Below, piece after piece: positions 24,361 through 35,159 of a stretch of DNA of 64,000 nt. Below the pieces are notes generated by a model. That model worked only from the letters and a program-made list of their open reading frames with translations. It did not search any database and was not told the origin of the DNA. Numbering within the stretch: the first letter of the stretch is position 1; each line of letters opens with the position of its first letter. Made by a program: the position numbers and the translations under genes. Origin of the DNA: Metallyticus violacea (lineage: Eukaryota; Arthropoda; Insecta; Mantodea; Metallyticidae); the NCBI GenBank assembly GCA_030762175.1, contig CM060842.1, positions 69,763,501-69,827,500 of the forward strand. Direction: 5' to 3'.

Positions 24361-25719
24361 ATCATATCGACAGTCTTGCACAATTCTCTGTAAATAAGCT
24401 CTCTATTGTATCCTCTCTTGTTCCCAGCGTCTATAAGTAGAGTTATGTGGCGGACAAAGCGATGTCTGCACAGGTCTTCCTTAGGATCTTGCCATCAGCT
24501 TCGTTGTCACCCTTATTCTTCCGGATTACGGCGTGTACTGCGCCACTATCCCCCTGTCGCACGAGTGCGGAACTTCGATGCTTTATTGGCAAGTGAGCTG
24601 GCATTAAGAAGTGAATTTTTAGCCAATGAATATTTCACAATTAATCTAGCGCATCTAGTTCTTGCGTCACACAATACAAGCCCAGAAGAATTATAACTTC
24701 TCTAAACCGAACCGCCAAGATTTTCTATTTCTAGTTTATTTTCTCTCCTGTAACAGCGTGGTAGTATCTAGCACAAACATTCCGTTTTCTGCTTCCCTCC
24801 CCCCAATAGAGACTAGTAAAAAACAAAGGCATTTGTATCTATCTGCTCGAAGTCATTTTCATTAGTGCAGTCGATAGACCGAATTCTCAGCAACTCCTCA
24901 GCAAGCCGCGCCGTAACACATTAACATTAATTTTTACTGCCTTATTTATGTGCAAGTTGTTCTCTTATTTTCAATGGTTCGTTGTATGAGGCACTAGTCG
25001 GTAAAACATTGCTACGTGACACATTTTCTCCATAAATATTGAATTTTCCGAAACAGAATTACTGATATGATGTTATATAAATTTGGACTATACTTTTGAG
25101 CAGTACTAACAGTGAACCACCATATCACATACATTTATTTGCATGAGTTTGCATAGTTATAGACATGATAATTTACTGTTTGCTACATATATGGGAGTTT
25201 TGTGTATCGTACTTTCGTTTCGTACTGAATGAGGTGATTTCTCGCAGAGCTCGTTCCTATACGCAGAACGTGTTCATGGTGCTTGTTTCTGTATTCTTAC
25301 GTCAGTAAAACATTTTCTGTAATACTGAATCTACTGCAAACGTTTTCTTCTGTTTCTATATCAAAAGCATATTTGTCATTTGTGCGTCTCCTACTTAACA
25401 AAACTTGGTCCTTTCTATTCCATAGTAAACAGAGAATGCTGTGAGCATTTAGGAAACACGAGTTGTATTATTGTGCAGATTCGATAGTTGCATTGAACTA
25501 AATTGGATATTCAACATGCTTTAGGCTTATTTCATATATTGGGAGATTATGCGAGTTATGTGACATCTGAGCGCGGTAAAAAGAAAACAACAGTGTCCGA
25601 GTGTAAACTTAGTATTTTTATTTTATGACATGCTTATGCGGGAGGTTTGTCATGGTAAAAGTTTTAAAAGTTATGCCGTGTGAAACTTTTATCATGTTAG
25701 TGTTTTTATTTTAATATCT
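24361..25719. other. No recognisable gene
   Basis: The ORFs at 24406-24696 and 24662-24865 lack known motifs, although 24430-24600 is GC-richer than its surroundings and could be an unrecognised repeat or exon fragment. Confidence 0.45.
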
Positions 25720-25729
25720 ATATTTTTAC

Positions 25730-26078
25730 TGATACCACCTCCTTGGTCTAGTGGTTAGCGTTGCTGATTGCTGGCCGGGAGGCCCGGGATCGATTCCCGC
25801 TACTTCTCAGTTAGGGAAGCCTGGAATGGGATCCACCCCGTCTCGTGAGGAAAATTGGGATGGTGCCTGATGGAGAGGCGGCGTTCTTCGATCACGAAAG
25901 GTGCATGATAGGTGACCTGCGGGGTGCCGGCATGCTAATCACATGCCCCCTGCATTGCTGCCCTCTATCAATGAAGTCGTAAGACGGAGATAGAGGTAGC
26001 ACAGATCGCCGCGGCAGGTCAAGGCTCACCTCTGGCTGTACTGCTGAATGAGAAGAAGAAGAAGAAGAAGAAGAAGAA
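25730..26078 (+). mobile_element. SINE-C (tRNA-Glu-like head, GAA tail)
   Basis: The 5' end resembles tRNA-Glu: GGTCTAGTGGTTAG (box A region), then GGAGGCCCGGGATCGATTCCCG (box B region). The unrelated, GC-rich body of about 270 bp ends in a (GAA)n tail at 26051-26078. The 10-bp duplication ATATTTTTAC occurs at 25720-25729 and 26079-26088, fixing the element at 349 bp. Only one copy is seen in the window, so family status rests on structure. It is not a functional tRNA: the 3' acceptor strand does not pair and the sequence runs into the SINE body. Confidence 0.88.
25744..25798 (+). promoter_or_regulatory. Internal Pol III promoter of SINE-C (boxes A and B)
   Basis: Box A region TGGTCTAGTGGTTAGC begins at 25744, and box B GGATCGATTCCC is at 25787-25798, with normal tRNA spacing. 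They are close to consensus, so this copy could still recruit TFIIIC; activity is not shown. Confidence 0.7.
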
Positions 26079-26088
26079 ATATTTTTAC

Positions 26089-26505
26089 ACTATTTAAAGT
26101 TGATAAATAGTAAGCTGTTTTAAAGGGTGTTGAAAATGACCAGCAGTACATTGCCAGCATCCGTGTACGAAATACCTGCATTTCATTTGCATTTTCTTAT
26201 GAAAGAACACGCTTCTTGTGAATGAGAGATTCTGTTTCTCTAACTGTTTAACAATTTGGCAAAAATTTTCTCTACCTAAAACACGATTGCTTGGCATTTT
26301 CTTGCAAATCGCCTTATCGCTTCTCGGCAAGAAAGTGTCACATGTGTGTCGTACGTAAAAACCCGTTCTTTAATACTATGTAGTGATATAACTAACGAAG
26401 AATAATTAGCGCACAATTTACACACAATGAAAGCACCGAGTAACACTCGAACGAACCATTCGCTAACAAAAATCTCTCCTAAACCTAGCTACAAGCTACT
26501 ACCTA
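26089..26505. other. No recognisable gene
   Basis: Spacer between SINE-C and the mariner element. The minus ORF at 26094-26330 has no motif. Confidence 0.55.
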
Positions 26506-26528
26506 TGAGGGTAGGGTCATAAGTTTCC
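26506..26528 (+). repeat. mariner terminal inverted repeat (transposase 3' side)
   Basis: Begins right after TA with TGAGGGTAGGGTCATAAG and continues TTTCC. It matches the reverse complement of 27739-27761 except at about three positions. Confidence 0.92.
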
Positions 26529-26579
26529 GGCCTAAGCATTTTCTGGTTATAACAAAGACAAAAACTATATTTCACTTTT

Positions 26580-27606
26580 CTATATAGTTATCCTTTTTGC
26601 AATACACTTCTCACATCTTTGAATTATCATTTCAATCCCCCACAAAATATAGTCAGAAGTCTTGTCTGCAAAATGGGCATAAACAGCATCCATCACTTCT
26701 TCGTCACACTTAAATTTCCTTCCTCGAAGGTCCTTCTTGAGTTTTGAGAGGAGGAAATAGTCACTGGGAGCTAAATCTGAGCCGGAGGGTGGTTGATGTA
26801 TCTCCTTGAAAACGCATTTCTCCACAGCTTCCTTTGCAACAAAAGTTGCGTGCACAGGCGCGTTGTCATAAAGAAGGCGCACACCACCACTCGGCTTTCT
26901 CGCCTTTTCTCTTTGATGAAAGCACGTAGTCTGTGCAGTAGGCCAGCATAATAATCCCCATTTACTGTGGTGTTCCTCTCCTTGAAGAAAAGGAAAATAT
27001 TTCTTCACAGTCCCAAAAGATTGTGGCCACTATCTTCTTGGTTGAATGAGTGACCTTGGCCTTAAGAGGCGATGCTTCGCCAGATTTACACCTTTCCATT
27101 GATTCTCTTTTGGACAATGGATCAAAATAGAGAATTATAGTTTCACCTCCTGCAAGAATGGTTTGCAGAACTTCTCTCTCGTTGCCACGACCGAGCTCCA
27201 AAAAATGCCTGACAACGGATGAATCGTTGCTGCTTTTGAACTGAGGAAAGAGGTTTAGGCACTCATCTTGCACTAAGTTACTCATGTTCAAATGTTCATG
27301 AATAATTCGAAGGACTTTTTAGAAAGGCCCAACCTTTCGCTATTTCTGTAACTTGAGCCCCCGGTCGTCGATAATTTATCCTTCCACAAGAGCGATGTTT
27401 TCAGGCGTGCGCACCTCCAAGGGCCGACCTGCAGGCTCTTCGTCTTCAATGATTTCTTGTCCCATTTGAAAAAGTTTGGCCCATTCTTTTATCATAGAAT
27501 ATGAGAGGAATGCTTCCCCATATACCGTCCAATCGCTGTTTAATTTCATTTGGAGCAGGTCCTTCTTTTGTGAAGAACTAACAACGCGATATCCCATTTT
27601 AAACAT
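26580..27606 (-). pseudogene. mariner transposase pseudogene
   Basis: Starting at 27606, the frame encodes the N-terminal paired HTH region (MGYRVV..., LSYSMIKEWAKLFQMG, EDEEPAGRPLEVRTPENIA) and then meets a stop near 27376. The same frame reopens at 27291 with the catalytic domain (YFDPLSKRESM, LKAKVTHSTKKIVATIFWDC). A frameshift follows the WDC motif; a middle frame gives NTTVNGDYYAGLLHRLRAF, and a second shift leads to KPSGGVRLLYDNAPVH and SDLAPSDYFLLSKLK. The second and third catalytic aspartates (DNAP and PSD) are 34 residues apart, the mariner D34D spacing. The first, normally GDET, reads GGET, so the catalytic Asp is lost. A stop, two frameshifts and this substitution make it inactive. 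Confidence 0.93.
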
Positions 27607-27738
27607 GTCACAATCTACACAGAGCCTTCTTTATGTACCAATATCTGAACAACTGAACACAGCGAAGCGGAAGTTATTGGTGCAATTAGAACACCATATA
27701 AGGGTTTTGTGAAGGCGATAATCCTTATTGGCGAGACT

Positions 27739-27761
27739 GGAAACTTATGGACCTACCCTCG
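27739..27761 (-). repeat. mariner terminal inverted repeat (transposase 5' side)
   Basis: GGAAACTTATGGACC then TACCCTCG, directly followed by TA. It is the partner of 26506-26528. Confidence 0.92.
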
Positions 27762-27763
27762 TA

Positions 27764-28225
27764 CACGTAACCTGGTTTCTCCCAGTAAGTAGCCGATCTC
27801 GCCTGCCCACAACTGCAATATTCTCACTAAACAATCAACTAGCCATCAAATTAAATAAAAGATTCTTACCATTTTACCATGGTTTTTGTATGAGTATTTT
27901 ACTTTTTGTTCTTATAATGCCTAATATAAATATGAGGCCACCGTAGTATATTATTTTGCTCTTATACCTAAATTTATTAACTAAAATAAACCTGCTCTAG
28001 ATTTTAAAAAATCCTTCGATTTAATGAAATTTTCTATCAGTTTAAAATCAATATTAATTCTTTAATAAATATTTTTTGTTTCGCTGCATTTTACATACTT
28101 TAATTTGAGCTTATCTTGGATTACTTTAGTTAAAGAGCGGTCTAAAAACTGTTTCAAATATTACAAATGACGGAAAGCCTATGTCATATAAAAGTTATAT
28201 GACACCGGTAATGTCTCAGTGACAT

Positions 28226-28276
<51 letters not shown>

Positions 28277-29888
28277 CAGTGCGCAAACAATTTACCTCAA
28301 GATAAAGTATTTAAAATGCATAAGAAAAAGTTAAGAATTCACATTATATCTTAGTAATAATTTTTCAAATAATTATTTTTAAAAATATCGGTCCTAAAAT
28401 ATATAAAAGTCATATTATTTATTACTGGTCTTTAAAATAAGATAATTTAAAAACCATGCCTCAAACAGGACAATTCTTTGATTAAAATATGCATCGTTAC
28501 TTCTCTAAAATAAATCACATTGCAAGTATGGCTAGTTAGTTGATATATTATTAGCTACTGAGTGCAGAACGTGCCTAAGTTAACATTGTGCTATTTGCTT
28601 GAACGCTTTATTCAGCTACAAGCGAGAGGTGCATTAACAAACAAGCTTAATGCTGGAACGCTTTACGCACTTAGCTATAACTCTAGGTCGCGAAGTTCCG
28701 ACCCCTTCAGATGACGTAATGATGGCACTTGTACCTCTGGAGACAGAGATGCACTGGGGTTGATGAAAAGCACTTGTTCCAGAGTGTGGAGTAATCCTAG
28801 ACATTCCCGGGCTATTGTGTGCGATACGACTGGGAAAACCAGCTGAGAGGCTTACATATATCTGTGATCCTACCAATGATTACTGGGAGAAGGACCGGAT
28901 GGCCCCTTCCATCCTGAAGTGCAGGACCGGTTTGAATTCATCAAATCTGGCAGGAGTTTCTCTTAATTTGCATTCGCTAGATGTATAGACATGCTAACTC
29001 GCTGAATAACTAAGATATCACAGCAAATCGAAGTATTTAACGATATTGCTTCAGAGCATAAACGATAAAGTTTCAAACTTTTTTATGTGTGTGTTTGTTG
29101 TGAACGTCCATTGCTTAAGTTCAGTACATCGCATGTATGTAATTAATTTTAAAAAGCGGTGAGTAATAAATCTGTATGGAAAAGTCCATATCTCTTTATT
29201 AAGAAAATAGACCAAACACTCAGAATAAATGAGCGATAAGTGTCTCAGCGAAGCATATACAGTTCTGTGGTAAAAAGGAAAAGCTAGTGGACAAAATTAA
29301 ATTTCATGTTTGAAAATGTCTGACATTTCAGTCATTCAGTCCTTTATGTTCATACATTTATGAACGTAGATTTATATGTAAGGTAGTTGAGTATTTTTTT
29401 TTTTTTTATTCTAGTGAACACTTTCATAAGTAAGTCTAAATTAAGATATTCCTTATGTCTCTTTGACAATTTTCATGCACATGAAGTACTGTATATTATA
29501 ATCATAATTGTCCCTCGTAAAGAGAAAGAGAGGACTTTTTGTTCTTAACTTTGCTAGATAAAATAGTAGTAGTAATGGAATTTTTACTGTATCAGTTTTA
29601 AAATACATTTAAGTAAGTACGGCCTTACATGCTAATATTGTCCTTGTAACAATGAAAATGACTTTACACACCTATATGAACACTGGACCTACATACATAC
29701 AAATATCAGGTAAAATTAATATATTTTTCTTACATAAGGAGGATAATTAATCTACTGGAGGTACATAATCATACAGATTATCAATTTCCATACACCCCAA
29801 ATTGGTGAATTTCCTACTAACCTAAAGGCGCCCCTAAAAAGCATCGTCTCCTCACCTATCAAATGCAGCAACACAAGCATCGGTGGTC
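27764..29888. other. No recognisable gene
   Basis: AT-rich with a (TA)n tract at 28229-28274. The GC-richer patch 28620-28920 contains an 80-codon minus ORF without recognised domains. The rest is featureless to me. Confidence 0.5.
28229..28274. repeat. (AT)n microsatellite
   Basis: Uninterrupted run of about 23 AT units. Confidence 0.97.
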
Positions 29889-29902
29889 CAAGTGATAGGT
29901 AA

Positions 29903-30246
29903 TGAATGAATGAATGAATGAATGAATGAATGAATGAATGAATGAATGAATGAATGAATGAATGAATGAAAAGTGTTTAACGCCCGTTTTTGCTACAGAG
30001 GCACCACAGGCGATAGACGCTGATGATACATGAGATGAAATGATATATTGGGAAAAGGATTTATTTTTAAGGAAGAAATCATTCCAGGCCTAAGTTTAAG
30101 GTACCTCCCCGGCAATTGCCATTTATGAGGACTGCGGAAAACCTGGAAAAAAACCTCAGTCAGGGAAGACGGTCCTGGCGGTATTCGAACCCTAGACCTC
30201 CCGCTCAAGAGTCCGTGTCTTAACGACCTCGGCCACCCGTGGCGGT
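29903..30246 (-). mobile_element. SINE-B copy 4, full length with long ATTC-repeat tail
   Basis: Best-preserved SINE-B. On the minus strand it reads from a class II-type tRNA-like head (CCACGGGTGGCCGAGGTCGT, box B GGGTTCGAATACC) through the body to GGGCGTTAAACACTTTTC and a tail of about 17 ATTC units (29903-29970 as AATG on +). A perfect 14-bp duplication, CAAGTGATAGGTAA, sits at 29889-29902 and 30247-30260. The head resembles tRNA-Ser or tRNA-Leu (GGCCGAG..GTTAAGGC), but I cannot choose between them. The long perfect tail and duplication suggest a young insertion. Confidence 0.95.
30219..30237 (-). promoter_or_regulatory. Pol III box A region of SINE-B copy 4
   Basis: The minus strand reads GGTGGCCGAGGTCGTTAAG, close to the box A region of Ser/Leu tRNAs. 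The box B match GGTTCGAATACC lies about 30 bp further in (about 30181-30193). Confidence 0.6.
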
Positions 30247-30260
30247 CAAGTGATAGGTAA

Positions 30261-32310
30261 ACACGTAACATCATCCTGGCTAAGATTTAACCTGCCATTT
30301 CCTACTCAAGCTCTTCAAACAATAAAACGGCTTAGCATATATCTAACTTGTGTTAAGTTTGTTAAAAATTCCGTTTATGCAAAACAATAACTTGAACGAA
30401 ATAATATGAAAACCTGTTTAGCTGTATCGTGTTTTTGCTCATCTTTCTCTCTTCACTACAACTTCTCGTTGTGTCGTATTCTTTAATCTGCAATGATATC
30501 CCTGAGTCACGCAGTTAAATTACTTTTCTTGAGCTATAGGGCATTTACAAGGTGGACCAGGAACATCCAAGAATGCATACTTGGTTCCTGGATCTTTGAG
30601 TTATTGTATGTCAATGCCCTTAACAAAGATGTTATGTCATAGCCAAGAAACATTATTACAACCAAACACTTGCCCTTTGATGCTTAAAAACTTTATTTTT
30701 AATAAAATAATAAATAAGGCCGTCATCGACTAACATAAACCTATATCTTTCTACAATTAACAAGGTTTAAACCTTACAACACTACTAGGATTAAGTAATC
30801 ATTATCATCAAACATTACTTTCAATAGGGGTATGATTATTTAAAGAAAAGTACAATTAGGAAACTATAGATTCAAATCCTCATGCAAAACGCATGACTTT
30901 AATGTCCTTCTCCGAGTAATTTATAAATTCTAAATCCCAATTAATTGGATACATTCAAAACTACTACCGCATAATGCAAGAACACATTTACCTCTACTCT
31001 AACGTCGCTTAAGATGCGCAGTCTTCAACAGTCATGCAATAATTTTCTTTAAGCTCTTACTTTCTGATTCCCAAATATTTTCCATTTCCCCTTTTCCTTT
31101 CTGCCCATAAACAAATATAAAAGTAGTTTTATGGATATCGTGAAGCCGTTTAAAAGTTTTGAGCCTGCACATTTACCCAGCAAAACCAGTTTCCTAAGGC
31201 CAGGGTTTTCCTTGAAGAACGACAATGAGCTTGCAAGAGTTGCCTTCATCTTTGCGTCAAGTCGGAAAGTAGCGGTTAGCCACACGAGAAATGGGAGACA
31301 CGAAAAAGATTTCTTTCTGTAATGAAGATGCTGGCGTCTGAAAGTGGCACCTTGCCAATAGCTGCATCTCATTCTTCCGTTCCACTGCAGAAGCTCACAG
31401 GTTTCGAGGACTCAGCTCTTCTCTTTTAGTAAACACGACTTGTCAGCGCTCTCCAGAATATAAGTTATCCAGTCAGAATACTTGCAGAATCTCAATGTCC
31501 CAGAACTCAGATTCAAGAAAAATTTATACGCCATAAACAGCTTATTACATACACGATAACATGATATCAATGGACTTTGTGAACCTTACTTTCCCTCGTT
31601 ATTAATAAACAGAGCCCGGAAGGTAGGCAAAATTTCCCGTTTTATCTGGGTGGATATATTTAAGATTCAGATAGAAATCAACATGTTTTCTGTACATTTG
31701 CGGTAGGGTGAATTCTTATTTTGCCTTATTTGACTTCTGTTGCCTATTTTAAGGTTTACTTTTTATTTTATTTTATTTATTATTTTTGCCTGTTTTATAA
31801 ATTACACTGTTATTTACACATTTTAATTTCAATGCATCGAAGTGAAAAAAGTTATAAAAATTAAATGACATGTTAATCTCCCAAAATTATCCATTGAGAA
31901 TCTTGTTATACTTTTATTTCTTTTCAGGCAGTCCAAAATCTTCCTCCTCAGCCCATTGACTTAAGCATTTTAAATAGCAGAACCTTTATTAGTGAAAGGA
32001 ATTCATGGTTAATGAATACCAGGAAATAGAGAAGATACAGGAAAATGCTGTAGTTTTGAATAGTCCTGGAGAATGACCTGCGCGAGACAATTCTAGAAAA
32101 TCTGTGGTGGGGGAACTTCTTAATTGCATAAATATAACAAATAATTGCAATCAAGTAAGATGAGTGCGGCACACAGCTGTGCAATAAACCGTCCCTACAA
32201 TGTGTTCAGTACGGAAATAAGAGAGATACTAATCTGATTTCCCTATAAACGCATAAACCGATAATTAACTCGACCATTAACCATTGCGCATCTTTTGTTC
32301 ATTCCCAGGA
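30261..32310. other. No recognisable gene; TGCCTATTTT-like motifs at its right side
   Basis: ORFs at 31049-31372 and 31131-31322 overlap on opposite strands and carry no known domain. Around 31730-31790 TTGCCTATTTT and TTGCCTGTTTT motifs recur; similar motifs at 32600-32710 lie on the other side of the hAT relic and may be its worn subterminal repeats. Confidence 0.4.
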
Positions 32311-32549
32311 CTATTCACAAGTACTTTACTTTGTCTTGATAAATATTTCCATGATGTTCTGAAAGGTGAAATTTCTGTTGTAACTGGTAGTCCTTCTGAA
32401 ATTGCTTGTTTTAAATATGCTTCGGTCACTTCAGTGGAAGTAGAACGCTTTTTTCCATGATGAAAAAATTCTCTCTTACAAGCAGCTGACTATGACAGTC
32501 TATGACCTTCAAAAAGCATCTTAATGTTGCTTGTAACCAAGAAGAGTAA
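32311..32549 (+). pseudogene. hAT-type transposase C-terminal relic
   Basis: The frame LDKYFHDVLKGEISVV, SEIACFKYASVTSVEVERFF matches the C-terminal dimerisation region of hAT transposases, where (T/S)SVEVERSFS is the best conserved block. Two stops follow. Adjacent frames then give MTVYDLQK and HLNVACNQEE before a TAA at 32547-32549, the usual end (tenLe.yl.v.cN). At least one frameshift and two stops make it a fossil. The catalytic core is not seen upstream. TGCCTATTTT-type repeats on both sides (about 31730 and 32610-32710) may mark element ends. Confidence 0.7.
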
Positions 32550-33195
32550 GCTCAAGCACTTTAGTTATATGATAGAGAAATTATTAAGCATCTTAAATGC
32601 CTATTTTCATTAATAATGAGTGATATTACTCTGTTTTCACTTTTAATAAATGCCTATTTCAATTATATTACTGCCTATTTTCAGTATTTTAAATGCCTTT
32701 TTGCCTGCCTATTGTTCTCAAAATAATGCCCGATTTTTGGGGATCTGTTAATAAATATTTTAAGCTATGTATATCGTTAAAGCATTATTCTGTGACATTA
32801 TTAACAGTGATGAAAAATCAAAGTTATATTTACAAATACTAATATCGGTATACCAGTACTTATTTAGTTTACAATGCATTTGAGCATTGCTTCTTCAATT
32901 AAATGATGATAAACGAAGATACTGACATGACTAAGCATAAAGCAGTAGTAAAAAAAAGCGTAGACTCTACGATTTGTAGTAGAATCAGATGTGCCTACAG
33001 GTTTACTGGATATCGTCTATGGGGCATTAGTCAGATCTACGATAACATATGGGTCAGAATTAGAAATGGAAACAAATGGCATATCAAGATTCAGTGAGGA
33101 CACTTTTTAAAAAAAAATAAAAATAAATATCTGAGCTGGAGAGCGCCACAACGGCTTGCATGATTGAGAGAAAATTCGGGGTTTACAGTGAGAAC
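32550..33195. other. No recognisable gene; tract rich in TGCCTATTTT motifs
   Basis: 32600-32740 contains several copies of TGCCTATTTT/TGCCTTTTT. The rest is unassigned AT-rich DNA; the ORF at 32903-33097 has no motif. Confidence 0.45.
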
Positions 33196-33251
33196 ATAGA
33201 GTGTTAAAATGGACCAGTGAAGTATAGAGTGTTAAAATGGACCAGTGAAGT
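33196..33251. repeat. Perfect 28-bp tandem duplication
   Basis: The 28-bp unit (starting ATAGAGTGTTAAAATGGACC and ending AGTGAAGT) occurs twice in direct succession, 33196-33223 and 33224-33251, with no mismatch. This suggests a recent slippage or unequal exchange. Confidence 0.95.
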
Positions 33252-33545
33252 AGTGGTTGCCAATTAAAGGGACCACCCTTTAATTAGCGTATTGTACTAT
33301 CATGAACAGGTTACGAGGGAGTGATACAGGCATCTAAATTAAAAAAGGGACTGAAACGATACCTGGGTTATTTATAGCGCAGGGGATTAGAAGGAATGCA
33401 CGAAGGAGGTCAAGAATCGCTTAAGGGATATGGATTGCAGTAGACAATTTCGCAATGCAGGAAGATGATTTCGCTGGAATCGGAGCTAAAATCTGATGGA
33501 AAGATGGAGTAGTACATAAAAACAAAGACTAGATTCAATAATCAG
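33252..33545. other. No recognisable gene
   Basis: Purine-rich on the + strand and perhaps the 5' continuation of the retroelement-like remnant that follows, but no domain can be read. Confidence 0.4.
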
Positions 33546-33905
33546 ATGCATGCCGGATGGCTAAGGTTGATAATTTGCCCCCTCTATGAGGAAGGTAGAA
33601 TGTATGCATATACTGGCGAATGTAAAGGTACGGAAGAATGGGGGGAAAGTATCTACACGACCCTTCGAACAGAGAGAGAAATGGTCATGATGAGCTGTGC
33701 TGACAGGGCAAACAAATTGAGCGAATGCAGCTGTGTACCAGTGTGTCATTCCAAATGTCATTTTTAATATTTTATTTGTGTATTTTATTATATTATTAAA
33801 TATGTATGTTTTTATATCAAACCAAACAGACCTAGTGTGTTATTAAAGCAGTGCGGTACGTTGAATCCTTGTGCGTATTGAAGTTTTTTGTAATGATGTC
33901 ACTGA
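33546..33905 (+). pseudogene. LINE-like ORF end plus 3' UTR relic (repeat family)
   Basis: The 73-codon frame starting at 33546 includes ICPLYEEGR and ESIYTTLRTEREM, resembling the Cys-rich end of some non-LTR retrotransposon ORF2 proteins (CP.YEE.R). Its middle (33612-33680) is repeated at 1486-1555. After the stop, 33820-33905 (AAACAGACCTAG ... TTGAAGTT) is repeated at 4784-4870. Repetition of two neighbouring blocks at separate loci supports a mobile family. The LINE assignment is tentative because no reverse transcriptase motif is visible upstream. Confidence 0.42.
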
Positions 33906-34261
33906 AATAAATGCGCAATGTTTGAAATTTTACCTAAATCTTCCCATTTAAGAAGACCAGTGTTTGTTTAATCATTTAGAGACCTTAGTGCTAGACAACT
34001 TTCTAAGGTATTCGCACAAACGATAAATAAACATGTAGGGGGTAGAATTATCCTTTAGGGAAAATGCTCACGAAAGTTCAAACAGGAATAGAATACAATA
34101 TGAATAGTACGATTTGCTACATGTTTAAACAAATCGAACGTATTATCTTAATCGATAATAGGTAAAGTTATTAATTTGAAAAACGTTCTTTTATAAAAAT
34201 CATTTATTGATTCTTACAGAAATGTGATTTCAGAAGTTTATACTTTCAAACTTAATTTTCA
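33906..34261. other. No recognisable gene
   Basis: AT-rich spacer before SINE-B copy 5. Confidence 0.55.
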
Positions 34262-34274
34262 TTTTGTTATTCCA

Positions 34275-34532
34275 TTTTTTTGGGTAGTGTTTAACGCCCG
34301 TTTTCACTGATGAAACATGAAACGAAATGATATAGTGGGAAAGGATTTTATTTTTTAAGGAAGGAAGCGTTCCAGGCCTAAGATTGGAGTACCTCCCCGG
34401 CATTTGCCAGTTATGAAGACTGAGGAAAACCTGGAAAAAACCTCAGTCAGGAAGAACGGTCCTGGCGGGATTCGAACCCCTGACCTCCCGATCACGAGTT
34501 CGCGCCTTAACGACCTCAGCCACCCGTGGCGG
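34275..34532 (-). mobile_element. SINE-B copy 5 (internal deletion near the 3' end)
   Basis: Minus-strand SINE-B with head at 34532 and 3' end GGGCGTTAAACACTACC. The segment between AAAACGGGCG and the ATCAGTG block (GCCTGTGGTGCCTC in other copies) is missing. The flanks have a 13-bp duplication with one mismatch: TTTTGTTATTCCA (34262-34274) and TTTTGTTACTCCA (34533-34545). Confidence 0.92.
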
Positions 34533-34545
34533 TTTTGTTACTCCA

Positions 34546-35159
34546 GGGGAATATAACGGAATGTTAACTTTTCTGCTGTTACTAATTTATTTTACTGTTT
34601 ACCTTGATTGCTCAGTCAGTGCAGTTCTGAAGGCCCCGTAGTAAACAAACTCTTTGTTGATCAGCAGCTACACTTCTGTTACGCCTCTCAGGGAGTAAGA
34701 TTTATTCGCTTAAGAAGGTGGGTTCTGCTCCCAATTGGATAAGATTGCCTGCTTGGATTTGATCCAGGGTTTTCTCCCCCATCCTAGAGGGAAAATATCT
34801 GGGCGTTTTTGACCTGAATCAGATGTATGTGCATTCTTCATCACTAACACACAGTTTTGAGACTTGCCACGAAAGATAAAACTACTGAAAAGTACATTTA
34901 GAAAGGAAGGAAAGGAAAAGGAAGCTATTCAGATACAGAACAACCGAATCAATTACAATGTGTATCTCATTTAGGAAAAAAGATGTTTCCAAAACTTGAC
35001 TCCTTTAGTAGTGGAAGCCTTGCCTCCATGTCCATTTAGAACATTATTTTCAATCTATGAAGTCATCTGCCCTCATATATTGTAGTTGTTTCAGGCAGAA
35101 ATACCTGAAACAACTACACTTGACCACTTCAGTATCTAAAAAGGTACAGGTACAGGTCA
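34546..35159. other. No recognisable gene
   Basis: Unassigned. The right part of this stretch may include worn 3' sequence of the LINE relic that follows. Confidence 0.5.

Larger units (their letters stand above)
26506..27761 (-). mobile_element. mariner element with both terminal inverted repeats
   Basis: A 1256-bp element with 23-bp inverted ends at 26506-26528 and 27739-27761. The ends share GAGGGTAGG and CATAAGTTTCC with about three mismatches, and each is flanked by TA (26504-26505, 27762-27763), the target duplication of Tc1/mariner elements. Length and ends fit mariner (usually about 1.3 kb). The single transposase gene on the minus strand is broken (next entry), so the copy is non-autonomous at best. 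Confidence 0.93.

Noticed and set aside
24406..24696. 96-codon ORF in a GC-richer patch as host exon
   Set aside because: No splice-site logic or familiar domain; evidence is too thin to call a gene.
29903..29970. Direct repeats suggesting a CRISPR-like array
   Set aside because: It is a plain (AATG)n SINE tail without spacers, in eukaryotic DNA.
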